Positions 7,314 to 16,160 of a stretch of DNA of 64,000 bases are shown piece by piece. Every line of letters starts with the position of its first letter. Positions within the stretch are counted from its first letter, which is position 1. Position numbers and translations under genes: made by a program. The stretch is from Pseudomonadota bacterium. Lineage in GTDB: Bacteria; Pseudomonadota; Alphaproteobacteria; Sneathiellales; Sneathiellaceae. The notes below the pieces were generated by a model. The model worked only from the letters and a program-made list of their open reading frames with translations. It was not told the origin of the DNA and searched no databases. Location of the stretch: positions 163,729 to 227,728 of the forward strand of contig JANSXH010000004.1 of the NCBI GenBank assembly GCA_024743055.1, given 5' to 3'.

Positions 7314-9560
7314 ATGATTGGTTCCGCCTTAAAAAAATCCTTCGCATCCCTGACACGCCCATTGCGGTGGGTATTTTTTGTTGGAAGTGGGCGGTTTTCA
7401 GCCATTCTTTTTTTGATAGCGGCTCTTCTTCTTCAAATATATGACCCTCCTGTATTAGCGAATTTTCGTGACCGTGTTTTCGACTTTTACCAGCAGTCCC
7501 TACCCCGAGTAGCGAATGAGCCGCGCCCAGTTGCCGTCATTGATATTGATGAAAACAGCCTTCTTAATCTTGGGCAATGGCCTTGGCCGAGATCCTATCT
7601 CGCTCAATTGGTCGCAAATGCCATGGAAAAAGGGGCTGTTGTCATTGGGTTCGACATGTTGTTCGCCGAAGCAGATAGACTGTCACCTGATAAGATGTCT
7701 GAGAGCGTGGGGGGACTTTCCGAGGAGGTTAAACAAACCCTTGCACAACTGCCATCCTATGACAGTATTTTCGCTGATGAGATCAACAAGGGCCGGGTGG
7801 TTCTTGGCATTTCGGTCAGCGCAGAAAGCAAAGGCGCCAATAATTATGGGCTGGATCGCATCCCCTCCTTCGCAGCACTTGGCCAGGACCCTAAGCCACA
7901 TTTGAGCAAGTTCCCGTCCCTTATCGGCAATATTGATGAGCTGGACATGGCGGCGGCTGGTCGCGGCATGGTCAGTCTAGATCAGGATTTCGATGGCATT
8001 GTCCGGCGGGTCCCCCTTGCCAATCTAGTTGGGGATAGAATTATTCCTACTCTCGCCCTTGATATGCTGAGGGTTGCGACCGGCCGCAATGTGGTCATTC
8101 AAACCGGCAAGAATGGCATCGATGGTTTTAAAATTGCCGGAACCCTGATCCCGACGGATACCAAAGGACGGATCTGGATAAAATATTCGGAGTTTGATCC
8201 TGATCACTATGTCTCCGCTCTTGAGGTCATAAATGGGACGGTTGCTCCTGAAAAACTGGCCGGCAAGCTTGTACTTGTTGGCACCTCCGCTACGGGTTTG
8301 AAAGACCTGCGGGCATCGCCTCTCACCTCCAACCTGCCTGGGGTCGAGATGCATATGCAGTTGCTGGAAAATATTCTGACCCAGTCTTACATGTTCCGGC
8401 CCGAGTTTATCGCCTTGTTCGAATGGCTTGGGACCTTGCTTACCGGTCTGACCCTGATCGTTCTTGTCCCTCTTGTCGGTGCCCGAACCACACTCGCGCT
8501 GTTGGTGTTCGTTGGGACAGTTGCCGTCACGTCATCCGCTTATTTCTTTGTCGCCCATTCCACCCTGATCGACGTCACCTATACGGTCGTAATATCGACC
8601 CTGATCTATATCATTCTGGTCTATTCGAGTTATCTCTCGACGGAGCAGGAACGTACCCGCATCCGAACGGCTTTTGCTCACTATCTGTCCCCAGATCTGG
8701 TCAACCGTCTCTCTGCCTCTCCGGATAGCTTGGTACTCGGGGGTGAAGAGAAGGAAATGACCTTCATGTTTTGTGATGTCCGGGAATTTACCGTTATATC
8801 AGAGGGCTACAAACATGATCCGCAAGGCTTGACCCATCTCATCAACCGATTCCTGACCCCAATGACCGGAGAAATCCTAGAGCATAACGGCACCATCGAT
8901 AAATATATGGGCGATTCCATCATGGCCTTCTGGAACGCACCTATCGAGAATCCACATCACGCCAAAGATGCGGCGGACGCGGCCCTTAAGATGATCCCGC
9001 AACTGGCAGCCCTCAATGCGGTTCTGGAAGAAGAAGCCATTACGGAGAAACGCAGCTTCAAGCAATTAAGGGTTGGCATCGGCCTCAATACGGGAACCTG
9101 CATTGTTGGGAATCTGGGTTCCGAGCAGCGATTTGACTATTCAGTTTTAGGCGATCCCGTGAATCTCGCCTCTCGCCTTGAAGGGCAAACAAAGGAGTAT
9201 GGATTCAGCATTATCCTCGGAGAGAGCACTGCTGTGGAAGTCCCCGACTATGCCATGATTGAACTCGATCTGATTGCTGTGAAAGGTAAGCAAGATGCCG
9301 TCAAAATCTTCGGTCTGATTGGGGGTGCCGAGCGGGCAAAACAGCCGGACTTCCTTGAAATGCGGGATTTGGTTCATGGCTTTCTGGATCTGTATCTCAG
9401 CAAAAAATGGGTCGATGCACTGGCGAAAATTGATATCATGAAGACCCATGATCGCCATCTGGTCAAGCTCGCTTCTCTCTATGAGGAGCGAATTAGAACC
9501 TTCCAGCAAACACCACCGCCCGAAGATTGGGATGGTGTCTTCCGAGCGGAAACCAAGTAA
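7314..9560 (+). CDS. CHASE2-domain adenylate cyclase
   Basis: This 748-residue membrane protein has an N-terminal helix (about 27-42), an extracytoplasmic CHASE2 sensor domain (about 50-355, including GFDMLFAEADR and VLVGTSATGLKDLR), three membrane helices (about 365-450) and a cytoplasmic class III cyclase (about 478-665). Catalytic signatures are present: FCDVREFT, the substrate-binding Lys in DKYMGDS, DYSVLGDPVNLASRLEG with Asp and Asn/Arg, so ATP is the likely substrate. It is divergent from the FecR/RTX gene, a pairing that suggests it senses a periplasmic or envelope state. Start 7314 has only a weak ribosome-binding site. Confidence 0.9.
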   Translation: MIGSALKKSFASLTRPLRWVFFVGSGRFSAILFLIAALLLQIYDPPVLANFRDRVFDFYQQSLPRVANEPRPVAVIDIDENSLLNLGQWPWPRSYLAQLVANAMEKGAVVIGFDMLFAEADRLSPDKMSESVGGLSEEVKQTLAQLPSYDSIFADEINKGRVVLGISVSAESKGANNYGLDRIPSFAALGQDPKPHLSKFPSLIGNIDELDMAAAGRGMVSLDQDFDGIVRRVPLANLVGDRIIPTLALDMLRVATGRNVVIQTGKNGIDGFKIAGTLIPTDTKGRIWIKYSEFDPDHYVSALEVINGTVAPEKLAGKLVLVGTSATGLKDLRASPLTSNLPGVEMHMQLLENILTQSYMFRPEFIALFEWLGTLLTGLTLIVLVPLVGARTTLALLVFVGTVAVTSSAYFFVAHSTLIDVTYTVVISTLIYIILVYSSYLSTEQERTRIRTAFAHYLSPDLVNRLSASPDSLVLGGEEKEMTFMFCDVREFTVISEGYKHDPQGLTHLINRFLTPMTGEILEHNGTIDKYMGDSIMAFWNAPIENPHHAKDAADAALKMIPQLAALNAVLEEEAITEKRSFKQLRVGIGLNTGTCIVGNLGSEQRFDYSVLGDPVNLASRLEGQTKEYGFSIILGESTAVEVPDYAMIELDLIAVKGKQDAVKIFGLIGGAERAKQPDFLEMRDLVHGFLDLYLSKKWVDALAKIDIMKTHDRHLVKLASLYEERIRTFQQTPPPEDWDGVFRAETK

Positions 9561-9568
9561 CCTTAAAT

Positions 9569-10504
9569 TTAGAAGCTGTTCCCTGCGGACAGGGCGCCAA
9601 GTCGACCTGTAATTTCGTGAAAGCCTTCAACCGTTTCCCGAATGATGTCAGCAACTGCTTTCTGTTCGGTGATTAGCCCGGCCGACTGGCCAGACAGTCC
9701 CACGCTTGCTTCCATATCGCCCCCGAAATACAGGTCCTGGATATGTTTGAAGGTATCCGGCGGCATCAGCCCTTCTTCATGAATGGCGATGGTCCGATTG
9801 GTTTTCAAAGCGCGGATACAAGGTGTTGATTTCTTGTTCAACACATAGGTCCCGGTATCCTCGGCATCGATGATCGCCTGCTTGTAATTTGTATGGACCG
9901 GGCTTTCCTTGGAGGAGACGAAGCGGGTTCCCATCTGTACGGCTTCGGCCCCAACGGCAAAGGCTGCCGCCATTCCGCGACCGTCGACAATACCGCCGGC
10001 TGCGACCATCGGCACATCCACCTTATCGCGGATGGCTTGCAACAGAACCAGGGTTGAGACTTCTTCGGGGTTCTTGAACCCGCCACCTTCGGAGCCCTCC
10101 ACAATCAAGCCGTCAACGCCAGATTCGACCGCTTTCAAAGCGGCTTTGACCGTGGGAACGGCGTGATAGACGATAATGTCATGGGCTTTCAGGATTTCGA
10201 TGAGTTTGGCCGGGTTACCGGCTGACGTAGTGACAAATTTGACACCGCATTCAGCTACAAATTTGACCATATTCTCATCACGCAGGAAAAGCAGTGGCAG
10301 ATTAATGCCAAAAGGCGCATCCGTGAGCTCCTTCATTTTTTCGATCTCGCGGATGCAGTTTTCGGTTTCTCCCGACGAGGTCTCGATAATACCGAGACCG
10401 CCAGCTTTGCAAACCGCAGAGGCCAGTTGCGAGCGGGCGATCCAGCCCATGGGAGCCTGAATGATGGGATATTTCGCGCCTGTATGTTCCAGTACCCGGT
10501 TCAT
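9569..10504 (-). CDS. Nitronate monooxygenase family flavoprotein
   Basis: The 311-residue product is an FMN-dependent TIM-barrel enzyme of the 2-nitropropane dioxygenase family, which oxidises alkyl nitronates such as propionate-3-nitronate to aldehyde and nitrite. Visible features are IIQAPMGWIA at the N-terminus, FGINLPLL, GVDGLIVEGSEGGGF, VPMVAAGGIVDGRGMAAAFAVGAEAVQMGTRF for phosphate binding, and a C-terminal GQSAGLI. I chose the ATG at 10504, preceded by AAGGA, over an upstream in-frame start that would add 21 residues. Members of this family are often over-annotated, so substrate is uncertain. It ends 8 bp from the convergent cyclase. Confidence 0.82.
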   Translation of the reverse strand: MNRVLEHTGAKYPIIQAPMGWIARSQLASAVCKAGGLGIIETSSGETENCIREIEKMKELTDAPFGINLPLLFLRDENMVKFVAECGVKFVTTSAGNPAKLIEILKAHDIIVYHAVPTVKAALKAVESGVDGLIVEGSEGGGFKNPEEVSTLVLLQAIRDKVDVPMVAAGGIVDGRGMAAAFAVGAEAVQMGTRFVSSKESPVHTNYKQAIIDAEDTGTYVLNKKSTPCIRALKTNRTIAIHEEGLMPPDTFKHIQDLYFGGDMEASVGLSGQSAGLITEQKAVADIIRETVEGFHEITGRLGALSAGNSF

Positions 10505-10529
10505 GATTATTCCTTGAATTATGTCTTTG

Positions 10530-11168
10530 TCAGAAGGTAAGGCCGACGGCCTTTTCCAGATCGGCAAGGGCCTGGTCTTCCGTGACCACCTTGATCGTCC
10601 GCATCCCCATTTTCGCGGCCGGTTTCAGATTGATGCCGAGGTCATCAAGATAGACCACCTGATCCGGGGTCACACCCATCTCGGAACAGGCAAACTCATA
10701 GATTTTCGGATCCGGCTTGCGCAGGCCGATCTTGCTGGATTCGATGACCTGATTGAACAGGCTCATGACGTCCTGTACTTCGGCATGGGCTGCGGGATCA
10801 CGGGTCATGCCGGGGCCTTTACCGGCAGCGACATTGTTTGTAAGACAGGTACAATTGAATTTCTCGGCGCAGCTTTTAAGAGCCTGAACCATCCTAGGCC
10901 GCACATCACCTGCCAGCAGCTTGATGATTTCCGTGCCGCGAATGGGATGGCCGAGGGCACGGCTTTCTGTCTCGAACAAAGTATCAAACTCCTCGAGGGA
11001 TACGGCACTACGCTCAAACTGAGCCCAGGCATTGGTGTCTGGATTGGTTGAATTGACCTGGCGGATGAAATTCTCCGGCAGGCTGCTTTCCTTCTCGAAC
11101 CGGGCGAAGGCTTCAAACGGGCTCGTAGTCAAAACGCCCCCAAAATCCCAGAGGATGGCAGATATCAT
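10530..11168 (-). CDS. HAD-superfamily hydrolase (HAD-IA, ACAD10/EPHX2-N-like)
   Basis: This 212-residue protein has the HAD fold: motif I WDFGGVLTTSPF, motif II in CLTNNVAAG, motif III lysine region GLRKPDPKIYEFA, and motif IV VYLDDLGINLKPA. The usual second Asp of DxD is Gly (DFGG), a variant seen in the ACAD10/epoxide-hydrolase N-terminal branch, so phosphatase activity is plausible but reduced general acid catalysis is possible. It lies 25 bp upstream of the nitronate monooxygenase in the same direction and may be co-transcribed. The substrate is unknown. Confidence 0.78.
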   Translation of the reverse strand: MISAILWDFGGVLTTSPFEAFARFEKESSLPENFIRQVNSTNPDTNAWAQFERSAVSLEEFDTLFETESRALGHPIRGTEIIKLLAGDVRPRMVQALKSCAEKFNCTCLTNNVAAGKGPGMTRDPAAHAEVQDVMSLFNQVIESSKIGLRKPDPKIYEFACSEMGVTPDQVVYLDDLGINLKPAAKMGMRTIKVVTEDQALADLEKAVGLTF

Positions 11169-11364
11169 GGCTTAGGCAATCCTTTTCAATGAGACGAAAA
11201 TCGCAGGTAACACGGACCTGCCGTCCTTATTCTTACTTTTGCCGGGATACTGACAGCCCCAAAATAGCTTGTCAAATATCAACATGCTTTGAATTGAGAT
11301 TATTATTAACTAAGTTAGGATACTGTCGAAGTAACCAGTATTTGAACTTGCGGGAGCATTCCGT

Positions 11365-12171
11365 ATGAAACGATCAGCCGTGACCCTTCTCACCCTCTTC
11401 CTGGCGATGCCGGTGGCCCTCGCCTATGATGCCGATGACCTTGAGAAGCTCAAACAGACCGGAAGCTGCGCGGGCTGCGATCTCAGGGCGGCAAAGCTGC
11501 AGTCAGAGGATTTCACTGATGCCTATCTGAAAGGCGCCAACCTTCGGGACACGATCCTGAAAGAGGTCAAGCTGGGGAACGCTAATCTTGCCAATGCGGA
11601 TTTGCGCCGGGCAGATATGGAGAAAGCAAACCTGAGCAATGCCAATCTCGAAAGCGCCATATTGCAGGACGCCGATATGGAAAAAGCGACCATGGAAGGC
11701 GCCAATCTGCGCCAGACGGATTTACGCGGCGCGGATTTTGAGAGTGCCAAAGTCCATGGTGGCAAGTTCCAGAAAGCGGATATCCGAAAGGCAAGTTTCA
11801 AGCGGGCTGTCCTGTCGGAAGCCAATTTCAGCGACGCCAATGTGACGGATACGAATTTCAAGCGGGCTGTGATGATTGGCGTCATTATGACCACTGCTGA
11901 GTTGAAAGATGCAAACTTCGCCCGAGCCAATCTCACCGATGCGCGGCTTGAAGAAACTGATCTGCGCCACAGCAATTTTCACCGGGCCAAGCTTGTGAAT
12001 GCCAGCCTCGTTGGAGCTGATCTGTCAGACGCTACTTTCTGGGGCGCCAATCTTTCCGGTGCTAATCTGGAGGATGCTGAAGGGCTGGAACAAGAGCAGT
12101 TGAACGATGCCTGCGGGGACAGCAAGACTGTCCTGCCAGACGATCTGATCATTTCCAACTGCCAGGAATAG
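11365..12171 (+). CDS. Secreted pentapeptide-repeat protein
   Basis: The 268-residue product starts with a signal peptide (MKRSAVTLLTLFLAMPVALA) and then a short CAGCDLR motif. From about residue 40 to 240 it consists of A(D/N)LXX pentapeptide repeats such as ANLRD, ADLRR, ANLSN and ADMEK, which build a right-handed four-sided beta helix. It would sit in the periplasm or be exported. Such proteins act as scaffolds or DNA mimics; with a signal peptide the latter is unlikely. The two Cys near the N-terminus plus one near the C-terminus may form a disulfide. A GGGAG site precedes the ATG. Confidence 0.88.
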   Translation: MKRSAVTLLTLFLAMPVALAYDADDLEKLKQTGSCAGCDLRAAKLQSEDFTDAYLKGANLRDTILKEVKLGNANLANADLRRADMEKANLSNANLESAILQDADMEKATMEGANLRQTDLRGADFESAKVHGGKFQKADIRKASFKRAVLSEANFSDANVTDTNFKRAVMIGVIMTTAELKDANFARANLTDARLEETDLRHSNFHRAKLVNASLVGADLSDATFWGANLSGANLEDAEGLEQEQLNDACGDSKTVLPDDLIISNCQE

Positions 12172-12184
12172 ACGGCGCAGCTCT

Positions 12185-12892
12185 TTAAGCGAGACCCTTG
12201 ATCAACTCTGGCAGATCCCCCAAATGCGGAATCTGGCGAAACAACGGATCCTGTGTCGGTACGTCGGCATGTTCCATGGCCCAGGTCAAATCATGAGGCA
12301 CATGAACGCCCCAGCTTCCCGCGGCAATTGCTGGCAGAATATCTGATTTCAAGGAATTGCCGACCATCATGCTCTGGTCGGGAGCCTCCCCATGCTGGGT
12401 GAAAATCCGATGATAAGTCGATGCGGTTTTCTCGCTGACAATCTCGACCGCGTCGAACAACTCCCCCAGCCCCGATTGTGCCAGTTTGCGCTCCTGATCA
12501 AACAGATCCCCTTTGGTCACCAGCACCAGCTGATACTGCGAGGCCAGTTCTTCCAGGGTTTCCTGCACATGGGGCAAGGTCTCAATAGGATGGCGCAGCA
12601 TGCCGCGCCCCAAATGCAATATCTCATGCAATACGGCGGCCGATACCTTTTCATCGGTGACTTCAATGGCTGTCTCGATCATCGACAGGGTAAAGCCTTT
12701 CACCCCATAGCCGTAGAATTCGAGGTTACGCCGCTCCGCTGCCAGCAGCCGTTCGTTGATATGATCCCGCTCAGCGTGATCGCTCAGCAGATCAGCCATT
12801 TTATCTTCGGTGATCCGAAAAAAAGTTTCGTTCTGCCATAGGGTATCGTCGGCATCAAAGCCGATGGTGGTCAGCGCACCGACAGACGGCAT
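12185..12892 (-). CDS. HAD-superfamily hydrolase
   Basis: The 235-residue protein carries a complete HAD catalytic set: motif I GFDADDTLWQ with both Asp residues, motif II VLVTKGD, the motif III Lys region SEKTASTY, and motif IV MVGNSLKSDILPA. An alpha-helical cap is inserted after motif I. It is likely a Mg-dependent phosphatase of small metabolites. It begins 3 bp after the end of the upstream FAD oxidoreductase, so the two are co-transcribed; removal of a phosphoglycolate-like by-product would fit a GlcD-like partner but is inference. It converges on the pentapeptide gene. Confidence 0.82.
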   Translation of the reverse strand: MPSVGALTTIGFDADDTLWQNETFFRITEDKMADLLSDHAERDHINERLLAAERRNLEFYGYGVKGFTLSMIETAIEVTDEKVSAAVLHEILHLGRGMLRHPIETLPHVQETLEELASQYQLVLVTKGDLFDQERKLAQSGLGELFDAVEIVSEKTASTYHRIFTQHGEAPDQSMMVGNSLKSDILPAIAAGSWGVHVPHDLTWAMEHADVPTQDPLFRQIPHLGDLPELIKGLA

Positions 12893-12895
12893 GAG

Positions 12896-14293
12896 CTATT
12901 CCGCCGCCATATCCGGAAGGATTTTTCCGGGGTTCATGATGTTGTCCGGATCGAGCGCCGCCTTCAGGGCCGCCATCACCTCAACCGCATCGCCATGCTC
13001 CCGATACATATATTTCTTCTTGCCGATGCCCACACCATGCTCACCGGTACAGGTGCCATCCATGGCCAGCGCCCGCTCGATCAACCGGCCATTAAGGCGC
13101 TCCGCCTCTTTCAATTCCTCCGGATTTTCTTTCTTAATGACAAAAGAAAGATGGAAATTCCCGTCCCCCACATGACCGACCAGCGGCGCGATCAGGAAGC
13201 TCTCGTCCAGATCCTGCTTGGTCTCCATGATGCAGTCCGCCAGCCGAGAGATCGGCACGCAAACATCCGTCGCCCAGATCTGGGCGCCATTACGCAGGGC
13301 AATCGCCGCATAAGCCGCATCATGGCGGGCCTGCCAAAGCTTGGTGCGGTCTTCCAGTTTGGTTGTCCATTGAAAGCCTTCAGCCCCAAACTTGGAACAG
13401 ATATCATTCACCTGTTCCGCCTGTTCTTTGACATAAGCGTCGCTGCCATGAAACTCCAGGAACAGGGTCGGCTGCACAGCCAGATCCAGATTGGAATATT
13501 TGTTGATGGCATCCACCTGGACATCATCCAGAAGTTCAATCCGCGCAATGGGAATGCCGGACTGGATTGTCAGGATGACAGATTGCACAGCAGATTCGAT
13601 ATCCGGGAAAGAGACAGTCGCCGCCGAAATTGCTTCGGGGATGCCATAAAGCTTGAGAGTAATCTCGGTGATAATTCCAAGGGTGCCTTCCGATCCGATA
13701 TAGAGCTTCGTAAGGTCATATCCCGCCGCACTTTTCTTGGACCGATGACCGGTGGAGATAATCTTACCATTGGGAAGTACCACTTTCATGCTGAGAATAT
13801 TCTCCCGCATGGTGCCGTAGCGAACCGCGTTGGTGCCAGACGCCCGGGTCGAGGCCATGCCGCCAATGGACGCATCAGCGCCGGGATCAATGGGAAAAAA
13901 CAGTCCGGTATCGCGCAGAAATTCATTGAGCTGCTTGCGCCGAACCCCCGGCTGTACCGTGCAATCGAGATCTTCCGGGCTGACCCGCAAGATTTCATTC
14001 ATTTCATTGAGATCTAAGGACACGCCGCCTTGAACAGCAGTCACATGGCCTTCCAGGGAGGTGCCGGCACCAAAGGGAATGATCGGCACTTTATGGGCGG
14101 CACAGATCTTGACGATCTCGGAGACCTCTTCCGTACTGCGGGCAAAACAGACCACATCGGGGGCTTCGGGAAAATGCCAGCTTTCGTCCTTGCCATGTTG
14201 CTCCCGCACCGCCGCCGCGGTACTGCATCTTTCGCCGAGCAGGTGCGTCAGTTTCTGAATGACCTGATCCAGATCAGGATATCGTGCCGTCAT
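12896..14293 (-). CDS. FAD-linked D-2-hydroxyacid dehydrogenase (D-lactate dehydrogenase/GlcD family)
   Basis: This 465-residue protein has a PCMH-type FAD-binding domain (about 45-225, VPIIPFGAGTSLEGHVTAVQGGVSLD with GTSLEG flavin contact) and the C-terminal FAD-oxidase domain (VGDGNFHLSF and CTGEHGVGIGKKKYM). The latter motif is typical of cytochrome-dependent D-lactate dehydrogenases and the glycolate oxidase D subunit. It should oxidise a D-2-hydroxy acid to the keto acid and pass electrons to the respiratory chain. No glcE or glcF is adjacent, so the single-subunit D-lactate type is favoured. It is followed by a HAD gene at 3 bp. Confidence 0.87.
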   Translation of the reverse strand: MTARYPDLDQVIQKLTHLLGERCSTAAAVREQHGKDESWHFPEAPDVVCFARSTEEVSEIVKICAAHKVPIIPFGAGTSLEGHVTAVQGGVSLDLNEMNEILRVSPEDLDCTVQPGVRRKQLNEFLRDTGLFFPIDPGADASIGGMASTRASGTNAVRYGTMRENILSMKVVLPNGKIISTGHRSKKSAAGYDLTKLYIGSEGTLGIITEITLKLYGIPEAISAATVSFPDIESAVQSVILTIQSGIPIARIELLDDVQVDAINKYSNLDLAVQPTLFLEFHGSDAYVKEQAEQVNDICSKFGAEGFQWTTKLEDRTKLWQARHDAAYAAIALRNGAQIWATDVCVPISRLADCIMETKQDLDESFLIAPLVGHVGDGNFHLSFVIKKENPEELKEAERLNGRLIERALAMDGTCTGEHGVGIGKKKYMYREHGDAVEVMAALKAALDPDNIMNPGKILPDMAAE

Positions 14294-14420
14294 TATTTTT
14301 CCTCATGCAGAGTTCCGGTCTCTGGTGTCCTCGGATAAAAGACAGTATTATGGCCACCAGAAATCACTTCGTTGCAATCATTATAGCCCAAGTTCCCGTT
14401 AATAAGAAAAGGTAAACTAA

Positions 14421-14906
14421 ATGACCGGACCCGCTGTTCCTGCCATCCATCATCAGGCCGTGCTTCCCGACTGGATCGACTATAACCGCCATATGAATGT
14501 CGCCTATTATGTGCTGGTGTTTGATAATGCGTTGGATGTCTTTCTCGACGACATTGGCCTGACCCGGGAATATCGCGATTCCTCTGGCCGCACAAACTAT
14601 GTGCTGGAGACTCATGTCACCTATTTACGGGAAGTGCATGAGGGTGATCCGCTGGCGATGACGGTTCGGGTCCTTGACTGCGATCAAAAGCGCATGCATC
14701 TTTTCCTGGAAATGTATCACAAGGACAAAGGCTATCTCGCCGCCACGTCAGAGCAGATGCTGATCCATATCGACAAGGCGGGCCCGAAAGCCTGTGCCAT
14801 GCCGGATTTCATCCTGGAAAAAATTGAGGAAAACAAAGCCCTCTATGAGGACGTCCCTGTTCCCCCGCAAGCCGGTGCGGTCATCGGGATCCGCCGCAAG
14901 TCCTGA
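14421..14906 (+). CDS. Hotdog-fold acyl-CoA thioesterase
   Basis: The 161-residue protein has the single-hotdog thioesterase pattern LPDWIDYNRHMNVAYYVLVFD, where the Asp and the N.HMN segment form the active site of the 4-hydroxybenzoyl-CoA thioesterase family, followed by ETHVTYLREVHEGDPL and EQMLIHID. The sequence resembles the betainyl-CoA thioesterase domain that is fused to or near carnitine dehydrogenase in carnitine degradation, but no carnitine dehydrogenase is here. The gene is monocistronic, with a strong terminator directly after it. Confidence 0.78.
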   Translation: MTGPAVPAIHHQAVLPDWIDYNRHMNVAYYVLVFDNALDVFLDDIGLTREYRDSSGRTNYVLETHVTYLREVHEGDPLAMTVRVLDCDQKRMHLFLEMYHKDKGYLAATSEQMLIHIDKAGPKACAMPDFILEKIEENKALYEDVPVPPQAGAVIGIRRKS

Positions 14907-14917
14907 TCAAAAACAAA

Positions 14918-14947
14918 AACGCCGCTTATCCAAGCGGCGTTTTTTTT
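14918..14947 (+). terminator. Rho-independent terminator after the thioesterase
   Basis: A perfect 10-bp stem AACGCCGCTT / AAGCGGCGTT around an ATCC loop is followed by a run of Ts. An A run precedes the stem, so it could also end the convergent DUF2336 transcript on the other strand. Confidence 0.92.
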
Positions 14948-14967
14948 GAGGCATAATCGACTGAATT

Positions 14968-16098
14968 TTAAGCGGCCTGGGTATCCCCATGGTCCGGATT
15001 TCCGAGCTTGCCGATCAGGTAATCAACATTCTCACCATCGAATTCATCTTCGAAATGAGTGAGAACGCGCTCAATCACCTGGTTGCGATAGCGCTCGCGG
15101 TCACCCGGCGCACCATCAAAATCAAGTTCATTGGCAACTTCCAGTCCGACTTTCATGATTTCCTGAAGTCCGCCTGGAATATTGGATTTAGTGCAAAGCT
15201 GTTTGAGGCCCTGACCACCGGCGTCGTTGACCAGGATATGGACATTGGCAACGGCAATATCTGAATATTTGGCCATGGCAGTCTCGAAGAAATCGACATC
15301 ACCGACACAAAGGGCGCGCAGGATAATAGTGGGTGTCAGGCGGCCATTGGCATGCAGCTGATCAATCAGTTTGACCAGGTCCGCATGGGCGGCGCCGTCC
15401 CTGATAAAGCCGATCATGGTTTTTTCACGGTTTTCAAGGATCAGGTCTGTCGCCACGGAGGGCGGCAATTCATGATGGGTCACCAGATGATCACGCAATT
15501 TGTCGGAGACCATGGTCACCAGACGTTCTGTTACCGTGATCGGCAGCTTGCTGCGATGAGCCATCGGGGCGTTTATTTTTTCGCTATCGCCGAAATCATC
15601 GAGAACCTTCTCGAAGGTGCTTTCGGAAATCTCCGCACCGTCGTTCCCCATCAGGGTGGCGACAACATCTTCATTGGCGGTTTCCGCCAGCTTTTCGGAG
15701 ACGGCCTCAGAGACCCTGTTGCGTCCGGCAACCGCCATCTGATGCATTTCAGATTTGGAGCTGATGATCTCGAAAAGATCTTCATCGGAGAGAGCTTCAG
15801 AAAAGCTCAACATCGGTGTCGCGACATCGGCGATGTCACTTGCCAGGGTCTTGGCAATATCGTTAGGAAGATCCGGAACGGACTTCAGGGTTTCGGCCAA
15901 AGTCTGTCTGACAAGAACTTCGGCATCGTTTACAAGCAGTCTGAAGATCTCTTCTGCTTCACGGCGTTCCGTGTCGCTGAAGTCGTTGCCTTCCATGCCG
16001 CCTGCGATTTTTTCAACTGTTTCTGCCCGCACCTCAGCTGAACGATCTGTAAGTAACCGCTCTACATCTGCTGGACTTAGTGACCCGTTATTTGACAC
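14968..16098 (-). CDS. DUF2336 domain protein
   Basis: The protein of about 376 residues is alpha-helical and HEAT-like, with the DUF2336 pattern of paired helices such as VERLLTDRSAEVRAETVEKI, FRLLVNDAEVLVRQTLAETL and a long core ending in the ELPPSVATDLILENREKTMIGFI region. The family is alphaproteobacterial, and its molecular role is not settled. I prefer a GTG start at 16098, which has GGAG five bases ahead; the longest frame starts at a TTG at 16143 with no ribosome-binding site. It is followed, in gene order, by the thioesterase terminator, and lies downstream of a conserved gene in the same direction. Confidence 0.78.
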   Translation of the reverse strand: MSNNGSLSPADVERLLTDRSAEVRAETVEKIAGGMEGNDFSDTERREAEEIFRLLVNDAEVLVRQTLAETLKSVPDLPNDIAKTLASDIADVATPMLSFSEALSDEDLFEIISSKSEMHQMAVAGRNRVSEAVSEKLAETANEDVVATLMGNDGAEISESTFEKVLDDFGDSEKINAPMAHRSKLPITVTERLVTMVSDKLRDHLVTHHELPPSVATDLILENREKTMIGFIRDGAAHADLVKLIDQLHANGRLTPTIILRALCVGDVDFFETAMAKYSDIAVANVHILVNDAGGQGLKQLCTKSNIPGGLQEIMKVGLEVANELDFDGAPGDRERYRNQVIERVLTHFEDEFDGENVDYLIGKLGNPDHGDTQAA

Positions 16099-16160
16099 CT
16101 TGGCTCCATCACTTGAGTTAATCCCGACCCTCAGTGTCGCCAAATAATGTTAATATACCC

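Noticed and set aside
11440-12110. Short-period DNA repetition suggesting a repeat array
   Set aside because: The periodicity is 15 bp and in frame, produced by pentapeptide repeats of the encoded protein. It is not a CRISPR or satellite array.
12995-14017. 340-codon open frame antisense to the FAD oxidoreductase gene
   Set aside because: The opposite strand encodes a full-length protein with clear catalytic motifs. The antisense product has no recognisable domain.
15352-16041. 229-codon frame antisense to the DUF2336 gene
   Set aside because: It is a shadow of the DUF2336 gene with no start signal and no family resemblance.
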